In this document: in pieces, positions 1 through 11,620 of the stretch | How positions within the stretch are numbered: position 1 is the stretch's first letter | Layout: the number at the start of each line of letters is the position of its first letter | Assembly (NCBI RefSeq): GCF_000004075.3 | Contig: NC_026656.2 | Span: 15,438,001-15,502,000 of the forward strand | Reading direction: 5' to 3' | Length of the DNA: 64,000 bases | DNA from: Cucumis sativus | Taxonomy: Eukaryota > Streptophyta > Magnoliopsida > Cucurbitales > Cucurbitaceae | The notes under the pieces: model-generated | Database searches by the model: none | Told to the model about the DNA's origin: nothing | The model's input: only the letters and a program-made list of their open reading frames with translations | Position numbers and translations under genes: made by a program

Positions 1-834
1 CTTCTTCTTCCTCCATTTTTATTTTTGAGAGGGCGTCTATTCTATTTTCCACACATGCAAGATGTATGCTTTGGCAGAGAAGCACCAAACGGCTAAGTTA
101 GATAATTAATTTACAAAAAGATATTGCTTAGCTAATTATATAAGCAGCTGGACGGTATACTAAATTATAAATACATTGAGGCTTGGCCATTTGCGTAGCT
201 TGTCCTTTGTTCACCAGCTCAAAGTTGACTTTTCCTTCATGGTCCGGCAATCTATGCAGTAATCCTCGATTCGGCACAGTTTTCTCCTGTTTTGAATGTA
301 GAAGCTAGAAAATTTTGTTACCAAATCTTTGAGGCATTAAATAAATGGATGAGAAGACAATAAATTTAACCAATTGACAAATAGATCTGGAAGGTGAAAA
401 CGGATGCTAACTGTTGACCATAAGTGTGCCTGGATGATGGTTCTGCTGTGCAGAAAAATGCAACATGAATGAACTTTTCACGTTCATGTATAGAACTTTG
501 TTGAACCTGCAGCCGGCTAGAGCTTTTTCATCAAGATTAGAAACTTGTTCATATTTGTGTTTGAATTAAATTTGGATCTTGACCTAACAGACTAAGAAAT
601 TGCTCAAAGGATTGTACATGCTTATTCTAATTCTTAACTGTTATCCAGTGGTCCTAGTGCTGTGAATTATAAAGATAATATAGTTGTTCTTGTTGATTAG
701 CCATGATGTATTTGATGGTACTAGGGTATTACTTCCTATATTTTCTTGTAATGAATCTGTATGAAAGAAATCTGGTTTACCACATCTCCAAACTATGCAT
801 CTTGTAGAATCTAACTCAATGTTCAATCGTACAG

Positions 835-2509
835 CTGGGCAGGAGAGATTCAGAACACTGACTAGTTCATACTACAGAGGTGCTCAAGGGATCATTATGG
901 GTGCGTTCTACTCCCTTCTTTATTTGATTGTTTTAAAGAGAAGAAATTCTTTGCTTGGCATAAATGTTAAATTTCTCAGCTGTGTTTAGTTTAAACGCAT
1001 TCATGATTTTATCAAATGATAAGTTGTTCATTTGTTTGGCCGTCCAATATTATTCTATTGCCTTTTGTATTATGTTATCTTGATTATGACATCAAATATT
1101 AACTGTCAGTTTATGATGTAACGAGGAGAGACACGTTTACAAACCTTTCTGAGGTATGGGCAAAGGAAATAGATCTATATTCAACCAATCAAGATTGCAT
1201 CAAGATGCTTGTTGGAAACAAAGTTGATAAGGTAAGCGTCTTCAACTTCCATTTGAAATTTTCCATTCACCTGAATTTGGTTACTCTAACATTTGTATAG
1301 ATGTCGATTAATTGTTCAAGTGTATGGTGAACTGAAATTCATATTCCAAAGAGTTTTCAGGTTAATTACCAATAACATATTGATAATTTAAGAACCGATT
1401 AAATGAGTTATGAATATCAAAGCTTTTTCCGTATGAGTTTGTTAGGTATTCAAGCTGTTATTTACTACTATTATTAGAAAGCTTAGAAGATGGCCTAATG
1501 GTAAAAACGGAGACATAGTCTGAATAACTAACTAAGAGGTCATGGGTTCAATACATGGTGGAATTAATTTCCTACATGTTATCTTGACACCCAGATGTTG
1601 TAGGGTCAGGCGGGTTGTTCCGTGAGAATAGTCGAGGTGCTCGTAAGCTTTCCCGGACACTCACGGTTATAAGAAAAAGAATTAGAAAGCTTAGAAGAGT
1701 GTTGAAACACTGTACAAATGAAATCTAACTTCTAGGTCTGGCTCATCTCCACGCACAAAGCCTATCCTAAATTATGACTCAAGAAACCAAACTTCCAATA
1801 GGAAGAACATAAAAACAAAAAGGCATGTGCGAAATACACTAAATGTGAAGTTCAGGTTTTTGAGATTCTTTTAAATTTCTTATGATAATGTTTTTCATTG
1901 TCTGCATCTAACTTACTTTTTATCTGGAATTTTATTCTTCAGGAAAGTTATAGGACAGTAACCAAGAAAGAGGGAATTGACATGGCTAGGGAATATGGTT
2001 GTCTTTTTACAGAATGCAGTGCCAAAACTCGGGTTAATGTACAGCAGTGCTTTGAAGAACTTGTTTTAAAGGTAGCAATTTCAGTTTAGTATTACTGTTG
2101 GTTCATTTATTGGTCAAGGGATTGATATTGATTGGTGAGTAGCAGGAACATGGTGTTTCCCTGTTGTAATTGTAACAGTCACATTTCTGATATTTTTTAA
2201 AAGATAAAAGCAATCACATTCCTGGTATATTCATAAATAGGTTAAGGCAGTGAAAAATTTTGAACCCTCTTGAATAGTCATATTTTAACGGCTAAAATTT
2301 TCCTCTTCCTTTTTCCCATTTTAAGATTTAGAAATATCCTGCAAACTCACTGAATGTTGCTTGGACGATTAAAACATGATGATAACGATTCTTATATACA
2401 GATTCTTGATACGCCCAGCCTTTTGTCTGAAGGCTCTAAAGGAGTGAGAAGGAACATCTTCAAGGAAAAACCTCCACAGTCTGATGCATCCACGAGCAGT
2501 TGTTGCTGA
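835..2509 (+). CDS. RABC/Rab18-type small GTPase, 3' part
   Basis: Small Rab GTPase of the plant RABC (Rab18) clade, a membrane-trafficking switch. Exons read in phase: 835-900, 1110-1231, 1943-2071, 2402-2509, all with GT-AG borders. The first visible exon starts in the switch II motif ([19 protein letters not shown]). The next carries the [16 protein letters not shown] stretch and the guanine-binding motif NKVDK. Then come the ECSAK G5 motif and the [18 protein letters not shown] segment. The protein ends in SSCC*, a double-cysteine geranylgeranylation site, so it is membrane anchored. The P-loop and switch I exon is not in 1-834 and must lie upstream of the window, so the gene is partial here. 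About 140 residues are visible. The clade call comes from remembered RABC2 sequences, which match almost residue for residue. The intron after 1231 holds a SINE. Confidence 0.93.
1491..1680 (+). mobile_element. tRNA-derived SINE (Au-like) in RABC intron
   Basis: A 190-bp element starts with a pol III A-box-like TGGCCTAATGG and has a B-box-like GGTCATGGGTTCAA near 1541. Its 3' half (GGGTCAGGCGGGTTGTTCCG, then GTCGAGGTGCTCGTAAGC and CCGGACACTCACGG) matches what I remember of the plant Au-SINE family. It ends in a short A-rich tail. The 18-bp sequence attagaaagcttagaaga flanks it exactly at 1473-1490 and 1681-1698, a perfect target-site duplication typical of LINE-mobilised insertion. The family name is from memory; the insertion itself is shown by the sequence. 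Confidence 0.9.
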
Positions 2510-3774
2510 AATTGATTCATTGTCTCTAACTACATTTGCTGGTTGTTTCTACATTGTTGTAAAACTACAGTAGAGGAGCATGGTGTTATAGCTTTTATTT
2601 GTCTCACTCTCACAAATTACCTTACAAATTGAAAAGGGTGGTTTTGTCTTCTTGCTGGCTTTCTTGTACAGGGAAAAATTGAAATGGAAATATATGATAC
2701 ATGATTTCAGTCTTTCTTGCTTTAATTTAGTTGCTGTCCTCTGGACTTTTGTTTTGTTTCTATACACTGAGTCATAGATTCAGTACGATTAAAAGATGAT
2801 TCTTGTTAATGTAAGAGCTGGGGGGAGGGGGGTTGGGAAGAAGTGTCCCACCTGCAAGTGTTTAATTGAAGGGCATATTTGGATGACTTTTAAGGGGTTA
2901 TAAAAGGGTTCAAGGAAAATCCAAATAGGTCCTCATCCGACTCAAGTGGGGTTGATTTGAAGTCGAGTTGGGCTTTGTGACGGAAAGGAAGAACAACCCC
3001 GTTTGGTTGTATATGCATAAATTTAGCGATCTAATAAATAGGATCTTCTTTTACCGGTTACTCGTTTCTTTCACCGGTTCATGGAAGGTAACCGCTAGAT
3101 TTGTTTTTTAGATGGAGAAATAAAAACCACTTGTTAGGGGCTTCTTTTTATTGAACTTATAAAGTTGGAGAATGGTGTGACTAAAGGTATCAGCTCGGTA
3201 TGTGTTTGTTACAGTCGAGACGTTAATAAACTTAAATTCTTGAAACGTTGAAGAGGTTCTTTTGATTTCCTTTTATGGAAGGTATATCAAGAATGTAAAT
3301 ATTCTGATTGATTTGTGGAAACCTTTGAGTTCATTATGTATGGTAAACAAAGTGAATGTTGATGGTAGTAGTAAATGAGATCAAAGTTTATGATATGCTT
3401 TTCAAGAGAAGAATGATGGTAGTAGTGACCAAGAAAGATCAAAGTTTATTTCTCTCGTTGATGCCGTATAAAAAACATTGTAAAAGTAGTATGCTCCAAA
3501 ATTGGAAAATATAAGAGTTCTATAAAATGTTCTTGGCCAAGAAAATGTGAATAAAAAATTCAATTAAATCGAAACAGTCCTTAAATCTATCAAAATGTGA
3601 AAAATTCTCAATCTCTCACAAGTATTGAAAACTCAAGGTTTTAATTGATGTTGGTTAGGTTCCTAATAGTAAATACTCTAGGACTCCGATGTACATCTTT
3701 ATGATTATGTTGTGTTTAAGGAAGAGATTGAAAGACACATACAAAATGTATCACCAACAAGGATCATCTAATCC
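2510..3774. other. Intergenic, 3' flank of RABC gene
   Basis: No coding exon recognised. It begins with the probable 3' UTR of the Rab gene. A G-rich run lies at 2819-2834. The rest is AT-rich and may be older decayed Gypsy sequence running into the recognisable relic that follows. Confidence 0.5.
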
Positions 3775-4200
3775 AATATGAGCCCTTACTTCAACCTAGT
3801 GTTGTTAGTCAAGAAAAAAAGACATGATTTGACGTTTTTGTGTTATTATAGAGCTTTGAAGGAAGCCATTGTTCCACGTAGATTTTCAATCCTTGTCATT
3901 GAGAATTGCTAGATGTTACATAAGTCTTTCATGTATTATATGTTAGACCACAAATTTGACTATTTACATCCATAGAGGTTACTATAAATTTCTTGTGATG
4001 CGTTTGAGTTAAAAAAGAACACTTCAACCACTTTTTAATCTACGATGAATCAAAGTATTTATACATGTTATGTTTTTGATAAAACGTCTTATAGTTTTGT
4101 TTGAAGATATATTGATGTATAGCCTCAACTTGAGACCCACGTAATATCCTCGGCCACAATTTTCTATTAGCAAACATGAAAGAAATGCAAGTGTGAGGAA
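3775..4200 (+). pseudogene. Decayed Ty3/Gypsy reverse-transcriptase relic
   Basis: With shifting frame and several stops, the plus strand still reads like the Gypsy RT core. First comes a block like SPYFNLVLLVKKK followed by YRALKEAIVP (3780-3890). Then HRGYYKFLVMRFEL (about 3970-4010), a degenerate TF..MNQ block, and a block resembling the segment after the catalytic motif up to KKCKC near 4190. Stops and frameshifts lie between the blocks, so no protein is made. I saw no LTRs around it. It is an old fragment left between the RABC and TPR genes. Confidence 0.75.
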
Positions 4201-5228
4201 AGTTGTGTGTGGATCTAACTATTCATAAATGGTTTGTGAAAGCATTGGACGTGGAAACCATTAAAAAAAGGTCAAAGAAGATGAATATCTGTGTAAGATT
4301 TGAGTGGAGTGGCACGATGATTCTCAATCCCAACTTTTTTTTACTTTTTTTTATTTGTCTTTGACACTTTTCTCCCTAATTCTTCCCAATTTTGGAGCAA
4401 TCTAGCTTAATCTAGCTTAATCTTTTGAAGATATTTGAATCAAGAATGATGTTGCGAATTTCAAAAAATGATAAAATTTAGATAGTTGTAAACTCTAAGC
4501 TATGAGTATATAATGTGAGAAGTTGACAAGACATAAAATTGATATATTTTAGTCACGGACTCAATAACTCTTTAGACCAAACAAGGAGTGTAGCTCACAA
4601 GTCGAATCTTTCTAATTCTCTCCTCTTCATACCTTAACTTTTTGGCCTAAACACCTCGGTAAGTGCTTGCATATGTATCGCTTTATTTCTATGTCACATA
4701 TTAGACTCTTTCGACCACTACCCATTAGTCCATAACTAATTTGAAATGATATCTTTTAAGGATTTCATTGACATGGGCTCCATAGACACATCACACAAAT
4801 GGAAAGGCTAATTCTATGTCTAAGACAAGGTGGCTCTCACCACCCGGGTATTGTTAAGCTCTACTAGAAAATAAGATGTGATTTGAATTTAAATCAAAGT
4901 TGAAAGAGATTGTTACCTTCCCAAATTGGTAGAAATTTTGGTTGTATTTTGTTTGAAGGTGATCAAAATATCAAAAAAGAACCTTAGATGTTCATTCCTC
5001 AAGTGCTCATAAATTACATTGATTCATCTTACATATTACACTTAGAAACAGGTCATAATAGCATTTAAATCTAAATAAACATAGGGAAGTAAGAAGAATA
5101 AAAGTTCGAAAATGAGAAAAAAAGAAATACACAATTTGATTCCAAAATTATATCTAAAGTATAAGCAATTTAGTATGGAAAATATGAAAATAAGGCTGAA
5201 GTTTTGCCACCAAAACAAACCAACAGCC
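4201..5228. other. Intergenic, upstream of TPR gene
   Basis: AT-rich, no gene recognised. The last part should hold the promoter and leader of the lumenal TPR gene. An in-frame ATG at 5112 would add 39 residues, but the sequence between it and 5229 is AT-rich and unlike a transit peptide, so it is probably 5' UTR. Confidence 0.5.
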
Positions 5229-8100
5229 ATGGGTTCTACAACTGCAAGACTGCTGATTCCTCATCTTCTTCTTCCCTCTTCTTCTTCTTCTTCTCACAAT
5301 CCATCAACAAACACTCGCACCAAATCTTCAAAACCCCTTTCATTTCCCAACCATAATTCATTACCAACCAGGCGTTTGTTGCTTTTCTCCCTCCCCATAG
5401 CCACTGCCTTTCTTCTCCCAATTCCGGGCAATCCAATTCAACCCAGTTCTTCCTTTGCTGTGGAGAGCTTTGACCCTGTCAGCCGTTCCGAGAAAGATGC
5501 CAGTGCCGCCATTTCACGAAGAGTATCTGAAGCTGTGGAGCTTCTCGATAAAGGCAGGGAGTTGCAAGCTCTTGGTGATTTCAATCAAGCTCTTCTCTAC
5601 TTCACTCAGGTTTGTACTAATTTTGCATCTTCGAATTCGTAGATTTAACGTCGAGTCCCCAATAATTTAAACAATGATAAGTTATAGAATTGTTGAGGAT
5701 TGATGCTTAGCTGAATTTTTCCATTCTTTAGAGTCAACTAAGTTTTAGATGTAAAGTTCTTGTGATGGACATCGTGTTATCAGATAGCAATGGCTTTTTT
5801 CCAAAAACAAATTAACAGGAAAATTTTCAGAAAAATTAATATGCTCTGGAGTGTTGTTAGTTTATGTTATTGTATCTATAAATCTAAAATGTATGTTGGA
5901 CAAAGCATATCAACAAAAAGAAACCTTTTAGGAAATCCTGCATGCAGGATCTGGTGCATAAAAGTAAGGCATATTATCCACAAATGATTTACTTATCTGA
6001 CTTTATGGATAATTCCCCAATATATTTTGGCGACCCATTGGGATGTTATTAGTCTTTTCCACCCACATTTGGTGTGATTATGCGATTTACCTAGTTGGAA
6101 TTTTCAAGTCTTAAGCATACTGATGGGTTTTCAGCTGAATGGATTAAACCATTTCTTACAAAATGTCAAAATCGTGAAGATTTGTGGAAAGGGTACTTGT
6201 CTTTTTTGTTTTCAGATAAGTTGTATGTAAGGAACTTTCTTGTAAGACATAAGATCCACGTATTTTTTAAGGCAGTTCTATGAATGGAATTTTGGAGGCC
6301 CATTTGGGTGTGGTTTGTTAGATCCATATGTTCTAATCACGAGTGACTTAACTTAACAACACAGTTCTGTCACTATCCAGATAGAAGAATGAGAAAACTA
6401 TTATGTTTTTCGTTTTTAATCGTGTTTGAGACTAGGATCCGCGGTGGATCATTATATTACTGATCTTCAGAAATATTCACTACTTCAATTTGGATTTGCT
6501 GTAGGCTTCAAAACATGCAACATGAAATTACTTTCTGATTTCTAAACACCTGTCTCGCATAGACAAAAATTCTATAGCCTCTAAATACTGAGTGTTCCTG
6601 AGGTTCAGGTAGGGGGCGACAAAACTTTGATTATAAACTTTTTTTATTATTTATTTTGCTGAAGAAAACTCAAAACGAAAAGTGTTTAGCATGTGACGAG
6701 AAGACTTCAGATTCCTTTCCCTTTGAAGCTCATATTCAATCTGCACTCCTCATTTAATTGAGAGAAATTATTTAACTATTGATTTATTTGTCAAGTCAAC
6801 GTATTTTGAGTGTTAGTTCTTATTAAAAATTTGATTTTAGTTCTTTTCTAATTTCAGGTAATTGATAAATATAAAGATTTTGCTTTCTCGGATTATGCCC
6901 GAGTAGGCAGAGCATTGGCCCTGTACGAGATTGGTGACCGAGAAGAAGCCATTGCAGAGATGGAGGATGTTTCCATATCATTGAAGGGATATCCAGGTAC
7001 TTGAATAAATTTTGCACAAATTTTGGGTTCTAGACGTACAGATTGAAGAGGGTATCACGTAGATGCAGTGCAACAACAGTTTTAGCTAGAGAAAGAGACT
7101 TTAACATACAGTATACAAGTACTTGAGAATATATATATATATATTTAAATGATTCTTCAAACAATTTTCCTGAGGTAAAAGTTTAGTTAAATTATATGTT
7201 TAGTTCATAAATTTTGAGGTTTGTGTTCATTTTAGTTCTTTAGCTTTCAATAGTCGGTTAAATTTTAAAATAATTTATTCAAGTAAAGGTCAAAATTGCA
7301 ACTTGAAAGTGAGAGTTTAAGATGAAAATGGATGCATATTGTTTAGAGTTAAAAGTAGATGGATGATTAAGGCTATGATGGCATAATTGAATCGTGCCAA
7401 GGAGCTTGGATGCAACGCAAATAACTATAGATATGGGTCATGGATGTGTTACCAACATAATTAATGCCATTTAAAAAAGAGTCAATAGTATGCACAGGAT
7501 AATTTTATACATTCATGGGTTTGAGGTATGCAAAAGTTTATTTATTTTTATGTTATATATCTATTTAGGATGCTCAACCAGTGTTTGATACATATCTAAC
7601 AAATGTGGACTAGTATTTATTTGTACAATTAGTGTCAAATGCATTTATTGTAGTTACAAGAGTTCTATGCTTGTATTCTTTCTCTATCATTTTCTGGTGT
7701 GGTTGGATTTTGTAAAACATCATTGAATGTGGATTGAAATTTTGACTGCTCTCTCGAAGCTATGTATAGCAAGCCACCTAGAATCTAAAAGATCATAATG
7801 TTTAACAGTAGTACTCGACAGTTGGTGTCTTTTCTCTTACATTATGTGGCCATAATGAATCATGTGTAGTACATAGTACTTACTGGCATTTATGTACCGG
7901 TATATTGTTTTGCAGAAGTGCATGCGGCATTGGCTGCAGCTTTATACGTGGATAAGCATGCTGCATTGCTGGCTGAAAATCAATTCACCATTGCAACCTT
8001 GCTTGATCCTCACTATGTGGATATCTCGTATGTGAAAGAAACAAAGCACTGGCCTCCTAGTTTGATCAGTTCTTTGCAACATTTCTTAACACTTTCTTAG
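5229..8100 (+). CDS. Thylakoid-lumen TPR-like protein
   Basis: Predicted 234-residue chloroplast protein. Exons 5229-5609, 6858-6996 and 7916-8100 join in phase and end at TAG. The start at 5229 gives a Ser-rich transit peptide (residues 1-45). It is followed by twin arginine RR48-49 and a hydrophobic stretch (LLLFSLPIATAFLLPIP), with a plausible cleavage after SSFA near residue 77. That is the bipartite signal of Tat-exported lumenal proteins. The mature part has helix-rich TPR-like segments (SEAVELLDKGRELQALGDFN; ARVGRALALYEIGDREEAI) and a conserved-looking C-terminus (YVKETKHWPPSLI). Plants have one-copy 'TPR-like' lumenal proteins of this size with no defined role. TPR proteins usually act as assembly scaffolds; that role here is inference. 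Intron 2 is long (919 bp) and AT-rich. Confidence 0.85.
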
Positions 8101-8218
8101 ACATTTGTAATAAAATATATACAGTTTCTGTCATAAAAAACTCAATTCCTTGTTTTGTAAGTGCACAAAATTTAATACACTTTAAACATCCATGTAATTA
8201 TTAGTAGAAATATAGTTT

Positions 8219-9565
8219 ATGTTTACTCTCTTATCCCCTTTGACTTGTAACATAAATTCATTTCTTCATTTAAACTTACCTGATGCTCATCCTCATTCAT
8301 GTTCTGAGTCTATTCAATGCACCTTCTTTATTGACGGAGGATACAATGATGGTTTTGCTAGTTTTATACCATTGGATATAAGTAAGTGAAATTACAAAAC
8401 ATTTTTTGTATTGGAATCTTGAATCTATAATTGAGTCAACTTCATTCATATTTGTGTTATTGAACTAATCCTAGAAATTGGACAGAAACTTTGAACACTT
8501 GAGCTGGATAATGGATGTATCAGAATTGTCCTTAATTAACCAAGGTTGATTGACCTCTACAAGACAATGGAAGTCACCATTTAGGAAGGCTTTTCTTTCA
8601 CGCTGAAAAGTCTTTGCTGTGACTCTGCACTCATTTTTGTACTTTTAGTGCTTTCATATTAACTTTTTAAATGGTGAGACCACAATACTTTGTCCTAGAG
8701 TAACTATAGGTCTTTAGTGGGTCCTCATATTAATAAAAAAAAAAAAAAATTGCTCTTTTAATGCCATTCTGGTGTTCATAAAATGCTTTCACACATGGAA
8801 ATTTTCCCACTTCTTCAAGAAAGATCACAGAAAATATTTTGCCACAAGTAACTTCTGGTTTGTATAACCACATCTTTCAAATCAGCCTTCTCTTTCTGAT
8901 TTTTCAATTATTTATAGTTTTGATGGTTTTTTTGGGCAAGGTAAAGTCCCATCAGAAGTACCTGCCAGTAATTGCAACTATTTTAGAAAGATGCTGGGGA
9001 TTCAGAATTCTGATGTGCTCTCATTCATTCAAGCTAAATGCCATTGCTGACAGGCAAGCAGTGAAGTGCTTCCAGCAAATTGAGTGGGCCATCAAGCATG
9101 TGCTTTGCCCCTGCCTTTCTAAATCATATGCAAATCTCTGCAGTTACTCATACTATTATTAAGTTGTAAAGTATTGAACACTTGTCATGATTATTAATCA
9201 GTTGTATCATGACATTTACAGGCTTTCAATTCTGATGCTCATATTGGACATGGGAGGCTTATTTACACATCATCAATGGCTCTGATTGAGCCTCAGGTTC
9301 ACTTAATCCAATCTGCTTTATTGATTTTCTTTTATCAAATCAAATCATACCAAAATTTGGATTGTGAACATTTGATTAATGAGAAAGCTAGGTATATTAT
9401 AATTAAAGTTTTTCCAATCTGAATATAATGATACTGAAATGCATTTGCATGTGATTAAAAATCTCCAATGAGTGAATTTTTTCTATACTTGATTGTGTAC
9501 ACTACTAGATATTTCTTCCATAGCCAATCAATTTTGCTGGCTACAATGTAAAGATTCACATTTGA
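8219..9565 (+). CDS. Unidentified four-exon gene, ~153 residues
   Basis: I do not recognise this protein. Four exons read through in phase with good splice sites: 8219-8381 (donor GTAAGT), 8918-9099, 9222-9296, 9524-9565 (TGA). Each pair of phases fits, and the joined frame is 462 bp without a stop. Recognisable stretches are CTFFIDGGYNDGFASFIPLD, KYLPVIATILERCWGF, CFQQIEWAIK, GRLIYTSSMALIEPQ and a short last exon ending YNVKIHI. No signal peptide or clear membrane segment is evident. The start at 8219 is the first ATG of the open frame, but there could be an upstream exon or an internal acceptor instead. The 3' end is 55 bp from the stop codon of the convergent U-box gene. It could be a conserved plant gene or a recently dead remnant; the intact phasing favours a gene. 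Confidence 0.6.
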
Positions 9566-9620
9566 AAGGGAAAAAAAAAGGTCCCAAAAGGGTTGAGGGA
9601 TAGAATATTATTATCACACA

Positions 9621-10820
9621 TTACATATTCCTTTTGTCCTCAACCCACTTGGATCTAAGAAGCTTGAGTAGGATTCTTGCCTTTGTTTTGGTTTTTGCAC
9701 AACACTGACTTTGCAGAAGCAGAAGTAATTGACTCAAAACTCCACCTCTAATGGCCTTTTCTCTTGCCTCTACTGAATCATAACATAAAATTATAAGTGA
9801 ACTAACAGCACTTTCACTGCCTCCGTGATCTGATACTCTAAAAACCATCTTCACAATAACATTTACACCATCTGGAATATTTACCACTTCCTCTTTTGCA
9901 CTTCTAAATACCAAAAGTTTCTCAATTGCTGCCATTGCTTCTCGTGCAGAGCTTCTTTCTCTTTGTTGAGCATTAGAAATGTATGAAATAAGTCCAGTAA
10001 CTGCACCTTCCACAACCAAATTGTTGATGTTTTGTTCCAAGTTACTTAGTGAACATATGGCTTTGGTTGCTGCATCAGATGCCTCTGAGTTGTGGTGTAG
10101 AAGTTGCACGATTTCTCGTAAAAGCTCGGTTGTGTTTCCGAGTAAAACACTAAGATCTTTAGTCTCAACTGAAGATGAAATTGCCTGAACCAAATGACAC
10201 AAACTGATCTTGATCATGGAAGTGCCATTACTGAACAAAACCATGAACCGTGATAGTTTTGACTCATCCATTAGCACATTTAGGGACTGTATCTGTTCAA
10301 GAGAAACCATAGCAACCATAAAACTAAGCGCTTGCTCTACAAATTCCTGATATTCTTGTGATAGTTTGGTTTCTTCTTGCCCAAAAATCAACTCCAAAAG
10401 CACTGACAAGAACCCAATTCGGATCAAACAAGAATTACGAGAAGGAAACTCTTCACATAAAATTCTAACTCTTTGAAGAACTTGTAGCTTGTATTCATAA
10501 GAAAACTCATCAGATTCAAGTTTGATTCTCAAAGCAGCCATAGAATCAATAGTAGAAACACATTGAGGGTTTATTTGGTCACTCATCTGAAGCCACTGAC
10601 AAATCAAATGACGAAGAGTATTATTAGGAACAAAAGAAGGATCATGAAGCTTCTGCATTGTAACAGGACATGTAAGATTCCCTGATGCCAACCATTTCTC
10701 AATGCTTGATCTTTCATAAGTTTGTCCTGTGCAAAGAGTGACAGGATCCTTAAACAAATCAAGACTTATTGGACATCTAAACAAGTGAGGGATGGTCTCA
10801 TGATCATCAGCTTCTTTCAT
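9621..10820 (-). CDS. U-box/ARM-repeat E3 ubiquitin ligase
   Basis: Intronless 399-residue plant U-box protein. The U-box spans about residues 9-82 (PHLFRCPISLDLFKDPV, CTGQTYERSSIEKWL, TCPVTMQKL, PNNTLRHLICQWL). It is the E2-binding fold that replaces a RING in this ligase family. Residues about 100-390 are helical ARM-type repeats (for example EASDAATKAICSLSNLEQNI and a terminal SQCCAKTKTKARILLKLLRS) that would bind substrates. Length and architecture fit the PUB25-31 type of U-box-ARM proteins. Within it, the CTGQTYER and TCP.TMQ.L pattern reminds me most of PUB30/31, but I would not assign an orthologue. Members act in stress and immunity signalling; the substrate here is unknown. The start at 10820 is the first ATG before the U-box. 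The leader is purine-rich on the plus strand (CT-rich in the mRNA). Confidence 0.93.
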   Translation of the reverse strand: MKEADDHETIPHLFRCPISLDLFKDPVTLCTGQTYERSSIEKWLASGNLTCPVTMQKLHDPSFVPNNTLRHLICQWLQMSDQINPQCVSTIDSMAALRIKLESDEFSYEYKLQVLQRVRILCEEFPSRNSCLIRIGFLSVLLELIFGQEETKLSQEYQEFVEQALSFMVAMVSLEQIQSLNVLMDESKLSRFMVLFSNGTSMIKISLCHLVQAISSSVETKDLSVLLGNTTELLREIVQLLHHNSEASDAATKAICSLSNLEQNINNLVVEGAVTGLISYISNAQQRERSSAREAMAAIEKLLVFRSAKEEVVNIPDGVNVIVKMVFRVSDHGGSESAVSSLIILCYDSVEAREKAIRGGVLSQLLLLLQSQCCAKTKTKARILLKLLRSKWVEDKRNM

Positions 10821-11546
10821 GGAGAAGAAAAAGAATAAAACTAATTACAAAAACCAGAGAAAGAAGAGAGTGAGTACCCCCTATTAGAAATTTGGTAAAA
10901 AGAGAGATGGAAATGAAATCTTTGAGAGAGGTGGAATGATAAAAAAGGAAGATACGGTGGGAAAGTTTTCAAAAGAAAGAGAAAAAAGGGAGACCGATTG
11001 AGTTCTTAAAGGCTTTTCTTTTCAAGTCACAAAAGAAGAACACAACAGTGTGATATTTGAGGAAAGGAAAATGGAGACCCCAAAAGCTAAAAGGCATAAA
11101 GAGAGATGAAAAACAGGTATAGAAATTGGAATCAGATGGTATAAAGGTGGATTTAGAAAGCAAAAAAAGCTGAAGGAAAGAAAAGTAGGCAAAATATTAA
11201 GACTTAAACAGTGAGTTTCTATGGGGGAAAAGTGTACTGATTTTGGTCTGAGCTAATGCTGTTTCACACTGGCAGATATAACGAAAAAAAAAGATAAAAG
11301 AGTATAGATCAGAAGAGAGGGACAAAGTAGAGGTTAATCCTAGTGAGAGAGATGAACAAAGTAAAATGATATGGAAGAAGTATGAGAAAAATTGGTCCCC
11401 ATTACTCTAATATAGAATTCAGTCAAAGTGACCCACCATCAAATAATAATAATTATTATTGTCTTTGAAGTTTGAATCAACCCTCATAATAAGAAAAAAA
11501 AATGGGGAAAAAAGGAGAAAAATAATGGGTCTAATTCCCTGTGATA

Positions 11547-11620
11547 GAGAGAGAGAGAGAGAGAGAGAGTTTTGACTAAGAATTTTTCTTATTCCTTGAG
11601 ATATAGATAGAGAGAGAGAG
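11547..11620. repeat. GA/CT microsatellite upstream of U-box gene
   Basis: Two GA runs (about 22 bp from 11548 and about 16 bp from 11605) separated by TTTTGACTAAG-type sequence. They lie 0.7-0.8 kb upstream of the U-box start codon. CT-rich tracts are common in plant promoters and leaders; function is not shown. Confidence 0.85.

Noticed and set aside
641-989. ORFs around the first visible RABC exon as the missing 5' end
   Set aside because: They do not encode a P-loop or switch I; the real 5' exon must be upstream of the window.
1491-1560. Possible tRNA gene
   Set aside because: A and B boxes are present but the cloverleaf is not, and the 190-bp unit with target duplication shows a SINE.
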